DNA of 11,877 nucleotides. It comes from Actinomycetes bacterium. Its GTDB lineage: Bacteria > Actinomycetota > Acidimicrobiia > Acidimicrobiales > Microtrichaceae. Positions 1 through 6,082 of the stretch are shown here, piece by piece. The DNA lies in contig JAFAFN010000410.1 in NCBI GenBank assembly GCA_023423475.1, positions 1 to 11,877 on the forward strand, written 5' to 3'. How positions within the stretch are numbered: the stretch's first letter is position 1; each line of letters starts with the position of its first letter. The notes below the pieces were generated by a model. That model saw nothing but the letters and a program-made list of their open reading frames with translations, ran no database searches and was not told where the DNA came from. A program made the position numbers and the translations under genes.

Positions 1-812
1 GCCACGTCGTGGACCTGCTTGCGGTCGACCGAGGACATGACCTCGAAGACCACGACCGCGTCGTCGTCCCGGACCTTGTCCGCCGCGCCCGTCACGAACT
101 CCGTGAGCGCCTCGGTACGACGGCGGCGGATGTCGCCGACATCGACGACGACCTTGGCGTACTCGCGGCCAGCCGCCTGGCGCTGGAGGGCGTTGCGGCC
201 GATCTCCTGGATCGCGTCGAGCGTGGCCAGTCGGGGACCGACCAGCAGCCCCAGACCCTCGCCCGAGAGGTTCACCCGCAGCTCACCGTCGTCGAGCGTC
301 GAGGCAGCGGTGGCCTCCAGGCCGAACGAGCTCGCCAGTTCCACGAGGAACTCCTCGAGCACGGTGATCTGCTCAGCACCGTCCATCTGCTCCCGCGGCT
401 CGCCCTTGTCGTCCCGACGCGGACCGCGCGGCGAGCGCTCGCCGGCGTTGGATCCGTTGGCGGGAGCGGTAGCGTCGGTCGAACCGTCGCTGTCCGCTGC
501 GGCGGCCTTGGCCGGCGCCTTCTTCGCGGGTGCCTTCTTGGCCGGGGCCTTCGCCGGCGCCTTCGAGCGACCCTCGTCCGAGGACGAGTCGCCGGCCTTC
601 TTCGGGCGACGACGTCGTTCCGTCTTCGGCCGCGGCGTCAGGGGAGCGACACGCGCCCGCACCCTCGCCACACCCCGCGTCCGCCCGAACAGCCCGCTCT
701 TGGGCTCCTCCAGCGTCTCGAACTCCGCCTCGGTCGCATCGACGCCCAACTGATCGAGCGCGAGCTCCTTGGCCTCGTCGATGGTCTTCCCTGTTGTCTC
801 GACCCACTCCAC
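1..812 (-). CDS. jag: Jag/KhpB RNA-binding protein (Jag_N, KH, R3H), 3' end missing
   Basis: Protein of the KhpB/Jag/EloR family, a cytoplasmic RNA-binding partner of KhpA normally encoded next to yidC. The 270 visible residues contain a Jag_N domain (about 5-43, with ETTGKTIDEAKELAL and SGLFG), a basic and disordered linker (about 60-145) with Lys-Ala-Pro repeats at 85-104, a KH-like domain (about 148-225) and the beginning of an R3H domain with Arg264-x3-His268 (DRKQVH). The frame runs off the left edge, so the rest of R3H is missing. The GTG start at 812 is chosen because GAGG lies 6 bases upstream and Jag_N begins almost at once. An in-frame GTG at 824 overlaps the end of yidC and fits less well. 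The gene is last in the rpmH-rnpA-yidD-yidC operon, 8 bases after yidC. The KH GXXG loop reads Gly192-Pro-Arg-Leu195, lacking the second glycine. Identity is secure from domain order and context. Confidence 0.93.
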   Translation of the reverse strand, partial: MEWVETTGKTIDEAKELALDQLGVDATEAEFETLEEPKSGLFGRTRGVARVRARVAPLTPRPKTERRRRPKKAGDSSSDEGRSKAPAKAPAKKAPAKKAPAKAAAADSDGSTDATAPANGSNAGERSPRGPRRDDKGEPREQMDGAEQITVLEEFLVELASSFGLEATAASTLDDGELRVNLSGEGLGLLVGPRLATLDAIQEIGRNALQRQAAGREYAKVVVDVGDIRRRRTEALTEFVTGAADKVRDDDAVVVFEVMSSVDRKQVHDV

Positions 813-820
813 GGTGGTCC

Positions 821-1960
821 TCACTTCTTCTTCGATGATTGGGACCCACGACGGGATTCACCAGACCGGCGCGGGTTCACAGATGAACCACCGCCTCCGT
901 TCGACGAGGTCCCGCTCGTCGAGTCCGCTCCCGATGCCTTGCGATGAGCCGCTTGGCTCTTTGCGCTCTTCCCCGGTCCATCGGACTTCGGGGTCGACTT
1001 CTTCGCCTTCGATTCGGCGGCGATCGCCTTCGTGTTCTTCGAGCCGCTGCCGTTCTTCGAACTCGAGCCGTTCTTCGACGACTTCTTCTCCGTCGCGCTG
1101 GCTTCGATGGCTGCGTCCTCTTCGTGTTCCTTCTTGTACAGGCTGCGTGTGATGTAGGCGTTCGTGCCGATGCGGCACATGTTCTGCGTGCACCAGTAGA
1201 GCGCCAGACCCGCCGGGAACCCGAAGGAGAAGATCGGCAGGAAGAAGGGCATGACCTTCATGATCATCTGCTGCTGCGGATTCACGTTGCCCGAGGTGTT
1301 GCGCGCCTGCATCTGACGGTTCTGGTACAGGCCGGTGCCGAGCATGATCAGCAGCAACAAGAAGTAGGGGATGGCGATGATGATGCCGATCCGCAGCGCC
1401 TGCGCAGCGGACAGCGACAGGTCCATCCCGAAGAAGTTCATGTCGTTCGTGGAGCTCAGGGCCTGGTAGAGCGCGGTGCTGGGGTTGAGGTGGGCCGGAT
1501 TGAAGTTCTGATCGGTGAAGATCCACGGCGTGGTCTGCACGCCCTTGGTCACCTGGGCGAGCGCCTGACCGGCACCGGAGCCGAGACCGCCGTCGCGCTC
1601 GGTCAAGCCGTGCAGCAGCCGGTACATGATGATGAACACCGGCATCTGGGCCAGCAGTGGCAGGCAGCCGCCGAGCGGGTTGATCTGGTGCTCGCGGTAG
1701 AACGCCATCAGCTCCTGGTTGAGCTTCTCGCGGTCGTCCTTGTACTTCTCCTGGATGCGCTTCATCTCCGGCTGGAGACGCTGCATCTGGAGCATCGAAC
1801 GGGTGCTCTTCACCGTGAGCGGGGTGATGAGCGCCATCACGAGCACGGTGAGGCCCATGATGGCGAAGCCGTAGCCGAACATGGGCCGGAGGCCCTCTGG
1901 CACGAGCGTGTAGATGAAGTTCAGCACCGACGCGAGTGCGTCGAAGAACCCTTCGAACAT
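821..1960 (-). CDS. yidC: Membrane protein insertase YidC (Oxa1 family)
   Basis: Inserts and folds inner-membrane proteins, alone or with SecYEG. The 379 residues have the short form without the large periplasmic domain of Gram-negative YidC. Membrane segments are visible at about 28-48, 100-117, 188-210 and 235-257. The Oxa1 core is clear: KSTRSMLQMQRLQPEMKRIQ at 51-70, a helical cytoplasmic hairpin (EKYKDDREKLNQELMAFY), then NPLGGCLPLLAQMPVF at 94-109. Arg54 is likely the conserved groove arginine. Residues 280-379 are a Lys/Ser/Gly/Asn-rich cytoplasmic tail with SKNGS-type repeats, of the kind that contacts ribosomes in other YidC/Oxa1 proteins. The ATG at 1960 shares its A with the yidD stop (TGATG) and has GAGGT 6 bases upstream, indicating translational coupling. 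No cleavable signal peptide is evident; the N-terminus begins directly with an amphipathic stretch. Confidence 0.97.
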   Translation of the reverse strand: MFEGFFDALASVLNFIYTLVPEGLRPMFGYGFAIMGLTVLVMALITPLTVKSTRSMLQMQRLQPEMKRIQEKYKDDREKLNQELMAFYREHQINPLGGCLPLLAQMPVFIIMYRLLHGLTERDGGLGSGAGQALAQVTKGVQTTPWIFTDQNFNPAHLNPSTALYQALSSTNDMNFFGMDLSLSAAQALRIGIIIAIPYFLLLLIMLGTGLYQNRQMQARNTSGNVNPQQQMIMKVMPFFLPIFSFGFPAGLALYWCTQNMCRIGTNAYITRSLYKKEHEEDAAIEASATEKKSSKNGSSSKNGSGSKNTKAIAAESKAKKSTPKSDGPGKSAKSQAAHRKASGADSTSGTSSNGGGGSSVNPRRSGESRRGSQSSKKK

Positions 1961-2394
1961 CAGTTGACCTCACGGTCTGGGGGAGTGGATCGGTCTGGAG
2001 AGGTGGAGCGGGCTCGTCCACGTGGAACGGGAACCGGGTCGTAGCCCTGGCCGCCCCAGGGTTGGCAACGGCCGAGGCGGCGTACGGCCAGCCAGGTGCC
2101 ACGCACCGCGCCGTGGGCCTGTAGCGCCTCGATCGCGTACGTCGAGCAGCTGGGGGTGTAGCGGCAGGGCGATGGCCGGCCCGCACGGACCCGCTGGTAG
2201 ACGTCGACCAGCCAGATCAGCGGCCGAGCGGCCACACTGCGCTGAGCTGTGCTGGCCTGATCAACGCTGGCCTGATCAACACGGGCGTGATCGGCACAGG
2301 TGTGCGACGGACTGCCGGCATCGTGGGTCGCGCCGTTGCCGTGCTCCGGAGCGGGCTGCTCACGTGCGACATCGGCGGCCACGGTGCAGGTCAC
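1960..2394 (-). CDS. yidD: YidD-family membrane protein insertion efficiency factor, with N-terminal extension
   Basis: Small protein of the YidD/UPF0161 (DUF37) family, thought to help YidC-dependent insertion at the membrane. The family core spans about residues 58-122: [11 protein letters not shown], then [16 protein letters not shown] with the conserved cysteines Cys77 and Cys83, [13 protein letters not shown] with Cys110, and GYDPVPVP. From the GTG at 2394 the protein is 144 residues, against roughly 70-100 for most members. The extra ~55 N-terminal residues (Ala/Asp/His/Gln-rich) hold a VDQAS tandem repeat. The 2394 start overlaps the rnpA stop as GTGA, which favours coupled translation. 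An internal GTG at 2235 would give a family-sized 91-residue product but has no visible Shine-Dalgarno sequence. The C-terminal ~20 residues are Arg/Ser/Pro-rich. The family call is secure; the start is not. Confidence 0.9.
   Translation of the reverse strand: MTCTVAADVAREQPAPEHGNGATHDAGSPSHTCADHARVDQASVDQASTAQRSVAARPLIWLVDVYQRVRAGRPSPCRYTPSCSTYAIEALQAHGAVRGTWLAVRRLGRCQPWGGQGYDPVPVPRGRARSTSPDRSTPPDREVN
2251..2295. repeat. 15-bp tandem repeat in the yidD N-terminal region
   Basis: GCTGGCCTGATCAAC occurs twice in exact tandem (2251-2265 and 2266-2280), and a third, diverged unit (10 of 15 identical) follows at 2281-2295. On the coding strand the units encode [10 protein letters not shown]. The repeat length is a multiple of three, so copy number can change without a frameshift. 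Confidence 0.85.
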
Positions 2395-2741
2395 CCTTCG
2401 TCGGCTGCGCGCTGCGACGTCCCACGCCGCACCGCGGTGCGAAGGTGGCCACGCAGAGTGGTCATCGACTCGCCCTTGGCAGCGGGGCCGACGATGATGA
2501 GGTAGGACGCCGGCGGGAGCAGGCCGTCCTGGTCGAGCGAGCCGGCAGCTGCTCGGAGCTGCCGACGCAGGCGGTTGCGCACGACGGCAGTGCCGACCGT
2601 ACGCGGGAGTGCGAACGCGACCGAGGACCGCTCGGCAGTGCCGGGCGGTGCGACCACCACGGTGAGTGGCCCGCTTCGTGTCCGAACGCCGTCGGCACGG
2701 AAGCGACGGAAGGCGTCACGACCGCTGACCCGATCGATCAA
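2391..2741 (-). CDS. rnpA: Ribonuclease P protein component
   Basis: Protein subunit of RNase P; it binds the catalytic RNA and the 5' leader of pre-tRNAs during maturation. The 116 residues match the usual family size. Visible features are an N-terminal [16 protein letters not shown] segment, the central β-strands (LTVVVAP, VAFALPR) and the signature [18 protein letters not shown] with Arg-Asn-Arg at 55-57. The start chosen is TTG at 2741, which overlaps the rpmH stop (TTGA, 4 bases), because the family N-terminus begins there. No strong Shine-Dalgarno sequence precedes it, so translation is probably coupled to rpmH. The frame remains open far upstream, across rpmH and beyond (to 3245), but that part has no RnpA similarity. 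The stop overlaps the yidD start (GTGA). Confidence 0.93.
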   Translation of the reverse strand: MIDRVSGRDAFRRFRADGVRTRSGPLTVVVAPPGTAERSSVAFALPRTVGTAVVRNRLRRQLRAAAGSLDQDGLLPPASYLIIVGPAAKGESMTTLRGHLRTAVRRGTSQRAADEG

Positions 2742-2872
2742 GCAGACAGCTTGTGACGGCCCTTGCGGCGCCGCGACTTGATGATGGCCTGCCCGGCGCG
2801 ATCCGACATGCGGTGACGGAAGCCGTGCTTGCGGCTGCGACGCCGCTTCTTGGGCTGGTAGGTGCGCTTCAC
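2738..2872 (-). CDS. rpmH: 50S ribosomal protein L34
   Basis: L34 is a small, highly basic protein of the large ribosomal subunit. The 44-residue product starts [19 protein letters not shown], continues with [20 protein letters not shown] and ends HKLSA, the full canonical L34 sequence pattern and length. The start is GTG at 2872, preceded by GGAG with 5 bases between. It is the first gene of the leftward operon and faces dnaA across the 396-base origin-proximal gap, the classic rpmH-dnaA divergent arrangement. Its stop codon overlaps the rnpA start. Identification is essentially certain. Confidence 0.98.
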   Translation of the reverse strand: MKRTYQPKKRRRSRKHGFRHRMSDRAGQAIIKSRRRKGRHKLSA

Positions 2873-2935
2873 TGGAACTCCAAGGGAAAGGTGGACGGAA
2901 CCGGTCCCGTCCGAGATCCGGCGCCCGTGGACGGA

Positions 2936-2958
2936 TCCATTGACTCGAAGTCAATGGA
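2936..2958. repeat. Perfect 10-bp inverted repeat with 3-base loop
   Basis: The arms TCCATTGACT (2936-2945) and AGTCAATGGA (2949-2958) are exact reverse complements around CGA. It lies 64 bases upstream of the rpmH start. No T-run follows on either strand, so it is not a typical intrinsic terminator. It could be a repressor operator or a hairpin in the rpmH leader RNA. It is AT-richer than its surroundings. Confidence 0.9.
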
Positions 2959-3131
2959 CCCTCGGGACAGGCGCTTGTCGTGGACCGAGCGCCGGCGGTG
3001 CGTCCGTTCCGCCGTTGGTCGAGCGGTGCCCGCCGGTGGTGGATCGAACGCGTGGAAGTGCCCCGGAGGGTGTCCGGAACGATCCAGCGTATGCCGTGGT
3101 GCCGCACCCCGCCAACCGGCGCGCCGTGCAG

Positions 3132-3159
3132 CGATCCACCTGCACCGATCCACTTGCAC
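3132..3159. repeat. 14-bp tandem repeat containing GATCCAC
   Basis: CGATCCACCTGCAC (3132-3145) is followed directly by CGATCCACTTGCAC (3146-3159), 13 of 14 identical. Each unit holds GATCCAC, a 7-mer shared with the DnaA-like boxes near dnaA and gyrB. Confidence 0.8.
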
Positions 3160-3211
3160 CGGGCCCGTGCCCTGAGTACGTTCCGAACCTCGCCGATCGA
3201 CCGGGCGCGAG

Positions 3212-3244
3212 TTGTCCACAGAATGTGGATGCAGCTGTGGATCA
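3212..3244. promoter_or_regulatory. DnaA-box array upstream of dnaA
   Basis: Three boxes are spaced exactly 12 bases start to start: TTGTCCACA on the plus strand (3212-3220, a perfect high-GC-type box), then TGTGGATGC (3224-3232; read on the minus strand GCATCCACA, 7 of 9) and TGTGGATCA (3236-3244; minus strand TGATCCACA, 8 of 9 against TTATCCACA). The array ends 24 bases before the dnaA start, a position suited to dnaA autoregulation and origin binding. Confidence 0.75.
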
Positions 3245-3251
3245 TGTGGGC

Positions 3252-3260
3252 GGAGGAGGA
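3252..3260 (+). promoter_or_regulatory. Ribosome binding site of dnaA
   Basis: GGAGGAGGA ends 8 bases before the GTG at 3269. It decides the dnaA start against the longer in-frame reading from TTG at 3212, which itself lies in a DnaA box. Confidence 0.75.
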
Positions 3261-3268
3261 GTGCGTCC

Positions 3269-4654
3269 GTGACTTCCGACGCCACCCAGATCTGGGACGA
3301 GACCGCGAGTGTGCTCGTCCAACAGGTCAGTGATGCGGTCTGGAGCTCGACCTTCCAGGACGTCCGTGGCAAGGACCATGCGGACGGTGTCCTGACGCTC
3401 TCGGTCCCCAGTCAGATGGTCCGCCAGCGCATCGAGCAGCGCTACCTGGGGCTCATGGAAGCCGCGCTCGAGGACGCCGGCCACGGACAGATGTCGCTCG
3501 TGATCGAAGTCGAGGTCGACGACTTCCAACCCGAGCCGGACCTCCCCCGACCGCCGGCACCGCCGAGCGCCGCAACAGGCGACACCGCGCCGGTGTCCGA
3601 CGGTGGGACCGAGGCGGCTCCCGACACCGGCAACCGGCGCTACACCTTCGAGTCGTTCGTCATCGGCCCCTCGAACCGCTTCGCGCACGCCGCCGCGCTC
3701 TCCGTCGCCGAGACGCCGGCTCGCAGCTACAACCCGCTGTTCGTCTACGGCGGCGCCGGTCTGGGCAAGACGCACCTGCTGCAGTCGATCTCGCACTACG
3801 TGCGCGAGAACTACCCGACGTACCGCGTGCGCTACATCTCGACCGAGACCCTGCTCAACGAGTTCGTCGACGCGATCCGCAAGAACTCCCAGCCAGAGTT
3901 CAAGCGGCGCTACCGCGAGATCGACGTCCTGCTCGTCGACGACATCCAGTTCATGGAGGGCAAGGAGCAGCTCCAGGAGGAGTTCTTCTACACCTTCAAC
4001 TCGCTGCACGAGGCACAGCGCCAGATCGTGCTGTCGTCGGATCGCCCGCCGGACGCCATCGCCACGCTCGAGGACCGGCTACGCAGCCGCTTCAAGATGG
4101 GGCTCATCACCGACATCCAGCCGCCCGACTTCGAGACGCGTCTCGCCATCCTCCGCAAGAAGGGCGAGCACGCCGGATCCAGGGTGCCGTCGGACGTGCT
4201 CGAGTTCATCGCCGCGAACATCACCTACAACATCCGTGAGCTCGAGGGCGCCCTCATCCGCGTCAGCGCCTACGCCGCGCTCAACGACGCCGAGCTCACC
4301 GTGGGCCTCGCACAGGAGATCCTCGCCGACTCCATCAACTCCACGAAGCCACGACAGATCACCGCGGCGTTCATCACCGAGCGCACCGCCGAGATGTTCG
4401 GGCTCGAGGTCGAGCAGCTGCGGGGCAAGAGCAGGACCCGGGATCTCGTGCACGCCCGCCAGGTCGGCATGTACGTCTGCCGCTCGCTGACCGATCTGTC
4501 GTACCCGCAGATCGGCAAGGAGTTCGGCGGTCGGGACCACACCACGGTGATCCACGCGTACGAGAAGATCGCGAACCTCATGCAGGAACGCCGCAAGACC
4601 TACGAGGACGTCACCGCCCTCGAGGCGCTCATCCAGCAACACGCGTCGGGCTGA
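3269..4654 (+). CDS. dnaA: Chromosomal replication initiator protein DnaA
   Basis: AAA+ ATPase that binds DnaA boxes, opens the origin and recruits the helicase. The 461 residues show all four domains: domain I (about 1-85, with IWDETASVLVQQV), a Pro/Ala/Asp-rich linker domain II (about 87-122), the AAA+ domain III (about 123-345) and the DNA-binding domain IV (about 360-461). Key motifs are Walker A GGAGLGKTH (161-169), Walker B LLVDDIQF (221-228), sensor I LSSD (255-258), the arginine-finger box LEDRLRSRF (267-275), sensor II NIRELEGAL (321-329), and the DnaA signature GRDHTTVIHA (421-430) in the helix-turn-helix. Nothing essential is missing. The GTG start at 3269 has a strong Shine-Dalgarno sequence. 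DnaA boxes directly upstream suggest autoregulation. It diverges from rpmH and precedes dnaN by 308 bases. Confidence 0.99.
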   Translation: MTSDATQIWDETASVLVQQVSDAVWSSTFQDVRGKDHADGVLTLSVPSQMVRQRIEQRYLGLMEAALEDAGHGQMSLVIEVEVDDFQPEPDLPRPPAPPSAATGDTAPVSDGGTEAAPDTGNRRYTFESFVIGPSNRFAHAAALSVAETPARSYNPLFVYGGAGLGKTHLLQSISHYVRENYPTYRVRYISTETLLNEFVDAIRKNSQPEFKRRYREIDVLLVDDIQFMEGKEQLQEEFFYTFNSLHEAQRQIVLSSDRPPDAIATLEDRLRSRFKMGLITDIQPPDFETRLAILRKKGEHAGSRVPSDVLEFIAANITYNIRELEGALIRVSAYAALNDAELTVGLAQEILADSINSTKPRQITAAFITERTAEMFGLEVEQLRGKSRTRDLVHARQVGMYVCRSLTDLSYPQIGKEFGGRDHTTVIHAYEKIANLMQERRKTYEDVTALEALIQQHASG

Positions 4655-4879
4655 CGGCCGACCACGATGACCGCTGCTGTGCACAACCCGTGGATCATCA
4701 CGCCGTCACCACCCGCTGAGATGGGGGTCGCGACCGCGATGGGAGCGGGATCGCGCTGTGCTCGACGAGCTGCCGCGAGACGCTCGTGCACAGACATCGT
4801 TGTAGTTCCATCGATGTGCAGTGGATCGTCCCACGGCCATGTGGACGACCATCCCGTGCTGTCGTTGGCCTGCGCTAGG

Positions 4880-4895
4880 TTTCCCACAATCCACA
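4880..4895 (+). promoter_or_regulatory. Overlapping DnaA-like boxes beside the unwinding site
   Basis: TTTCCCACA (4880-4888) and CAATCCACA (4887-4895) are each 7 of 9 against TTATCCACA, lie in the same orientation and overlap by two bases. They point toward the CTA-CTA-CTT run to their right, as the anchor boxes of a basal unwinding system do. Confidence 0.55.
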
Positions 4896-4902
4896 AGCCC
4901 AA

Positions 4903-4917
4903 CTACTACTTCCACTG
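4903..4917 (-). other. Putative DnaA-trio element and adjacent AT-richer tract
   Basis: The plus strand reads CTA-CTA-CTT-CCA-CTG, so the complementary strand 3' to 5' is GAT-GAT-GAA-GGT-GAC. The first three triplets fit the DnaA-trio consensus 3'-(G/A)A(T/A)-5'. They start 7 bases after the last DnaA-like box, separated by AGCCCAA, and an AT-richer stretch (about 4917-4931) follows. Order and orientation match the box, GC spacer, trio, DUE layout described for Bacillus subtilis oriC. Confidence 0.55.
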
Positions 4918-4962
4918 GTTGAACAACGAACACGGCACCAGTAGTGGGGAAAGCGAGAAGCA

Positions 4963-6054
4963 GTGAAGTTCCGCTGTGAGCGTGACGTGCTCGTCGAAGC
5001 ACTTGCCCCCGCTCAACGAGCCACGTCCAGTCGCGCCACGCTGCCGGTGTTGTCGGGGCTGCGGCTCTCGCTCGCTGGCAACACCCTGCGACTGACGGGC
5101 AGTGACCTCGACCTGACGATTACCACCGAGATCGAGGTCTCCGGCGGAACCGACGGCGTCGCCGTCCTCCCCGCGAAGATGGCCGTCGACATCGTGCGCT
5201 CTCTCGAGGGCGGAGCGATCGACGTCGAGGCCGACGGCGACGAGGCCAGGATCAGCGGCGGTCGGTCGAACTTCCGACTGCACGCCATCCCCGCCGACGA
5301 GTTCCCCAACCTGGTCGATCCGGTGGGTGAGCAGGTCACGCTGACTGCGGCCGACCTCGCCGAGGGCCTCAAGCAGGTCGTCCGCGCCGCATCGACCGAC
5401 GAGTCTCGTCCGATCCTCACCGGCGTCCTGCTGGCCGCCGAGGGCCAGGGACTCCGCATGGTCTCGACCGACTCCTACCGCCTCGCCGTGCGCGACCTGC
5501 CGGGCACCGCGGCGTTGAAGGAGGACCAGACCGTCCTGGTGCCCTCACGTGCGCTCAACGAGCTCGCACGGGCCCTCCACGACGACGAGGACGTCACCCT
5601 CATCCTGGGTGAGCGCGATGCGTCGTTCCAGGTCGGTGTGCTGCACCTGACGACCCGCCTGATCGAGGGCGAGTTCCCGAACTACCGCGGGCTCATCCCC
5701 TCCGCCCAGCCGAACCGCCTGAACGTCGATCGCCAGGCGCTGCTGGACGCGGTGCGACGCGTGCGACTCATGGCGCGCGAGAACAGCCCGGTCCGCCTGA
5801 CGATGACCACCGACCAGCTCGAGCTGCGCGCGGTCACCCTCGACGTCGGCGAGGCGTCCGAGCAGCTCGACGCCAGCTACCAGGGCGACGAGCTGACCGT
5901 CGCGTTCAACCCCGAGTACCTCGTCGACGGACTCGAGGTCACCCCCGGCGACGAGGTCTCCCTCGAGACGGTCGACTCGCTCAAGCCCGCTCTGCTGCGT
6001 CCACTCGACAGCGAGGACTTCCTCTACCTGCTCATGCCCGTCCGGGTCTCCTGA
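4963..6054 (+). CDS. dnaN: DNA polymerase III subunit beta (sliding clamp)
   Basis: Ring-shaped homodimeric processivity clamp that tethers DNA polymerase III and other partners to DNA. The 363 residues match the family length and contain the three repeated clamp folds. Recognisable sequences are MKFRCERDVLVEAL at the N-terminus, SGSDLDLTI-like LTGSDLDLTI (44-53), VSTDSYRLA (167-175), IEGEFPNYRGLIP (from 234), FNPEYLVDGL in domain III and the C-terminal YLLMPVRVS (355-363), whose MPVR forms part of the partner-binding pocket. The GTG start at 4963 follows GGGGAAAG with 9 bases between. recF begins 28 bases downstream, so the two are probably co-transcribed. There is no gnd gene between dnaN and recF, unlike in Streptomyces. 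Confidence 0.98.
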   Translation: MKFRCERDVLVEALAPAQRATSSRATLPVLSGLRLSLAGNTLRLTGSDLDLTITTEIEVSGGTDGVAVLPAKMAVDIVRSLEGGAIDVEADGDEARISGGRSNFRLHAIPADEFPNLVDPVGEQVTLTAADLAEGLKQVVRAASTDESRPILTGVLLAAEGQGLRMVSTDSYRLAVRDLPGTAALKEDQTVLVPSRALNELARALHDDEDVTLILGERDASFQVGVLHLTTRLIEGEFPNYRGLIPSAQPNRLNVDRQALLDAVRRVRLMARENSPVRLTMTTDQLELRAVTLDVGEASEQLDASYQGDELTVAFNPEYLVDGLEVTPGDEVSLETVDSLKPALLRPLDSEDFLYLLMPVRVS

Positions 6055-6082
6055 CCCCGACGGCACCAGAGGTCGCAGGAGC

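Larger units (their letters stand above)
2873..3268. promoter_or_regulatory. rpmH-dnaA divergent intergenic region, origin-proximal
   Basis: A 396-base non-coding stretch between divergent rpmH and dnaA. The 5-mer TCCAC/GTGGA (core of the DnaA box) occurs 10 times, at 2891, 2927, 2980, 3039, 3052, 3135, 3149, 3215, 3225 and 3237, where about 0.8 is expected by chance. It also holds a 9-bp direct repeat GTGGACGGA (2891-2899 and 2927-2935), a perfect inverted repeat (2936-2958), a 14-bp tandem repeat (3132-3159) and the box array at 3212-3244. It must contain the rpmH and dnaA promoters, but I could not assign a convincing -35/-10 pair. TTGACT occurs on both strands inside the inverted repeat with no good -10 partner. 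Confidence 0.75.
4655..4962. other. oriC: Putative oriC (dnaA-dnaN intergenic region)
   Basis: A 308-base non-coding gap between dnaA and dnaN, the origin position in Mycobacterium and Streptomyces. It has five TCCAC/GTGGA cores (4690, 4821, 4841, 4890, 4911; about 0.6 expected). Readable boxes are CGTGGATCA (4689-4697), TGTGGACGA (4840-4848; minus strand TCGTCCACA, 8 of 9 against TTGTCCACA) and the pair at 4880-4895. An unwinding module follows at 4880-4930. Small inverted repeats are CGCGAT/ATCGCG (4735-4740 and 4750-4755) and ACTGGT/ACCAGT (4914-4919 and 4937-4942). The dnaN promoter must also lie here, but none was confidently located. Confidence 0.75.

Noticed and set aside
1..2044. Plus-strand open frames opposite jag and yidC (for example 9-947 and 944-2044)
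   Set aside because: Reverse-strand shadows of jag and yidC with low-complexity composition and no recognisable domain.
2742..3245. Long upstream extension of the rnpA frame as a novel protein
   Set aside because: No RnpA similarity, it overlaps rpmH out of frame and covers origin repeats; an open frame is expected by chance at this GC content.
3212..3268. 19-residue N-terminal extension of DnaA from TTG 3212
   Set aside because: The extension is Cys/Gly/Arg-rich, unlike DnaA, starts inside a DnaA box, and crosses the strong ribosome binding site of the GTG at 3269.
4735..4755. Possible intrinsic terminator after dnaA (CGCGAT and ATCGCG arms)
   Set aside because: Only 6 bp with a 9-base loop and no T-run; not distinguishable from chance in GC-rich sequence.
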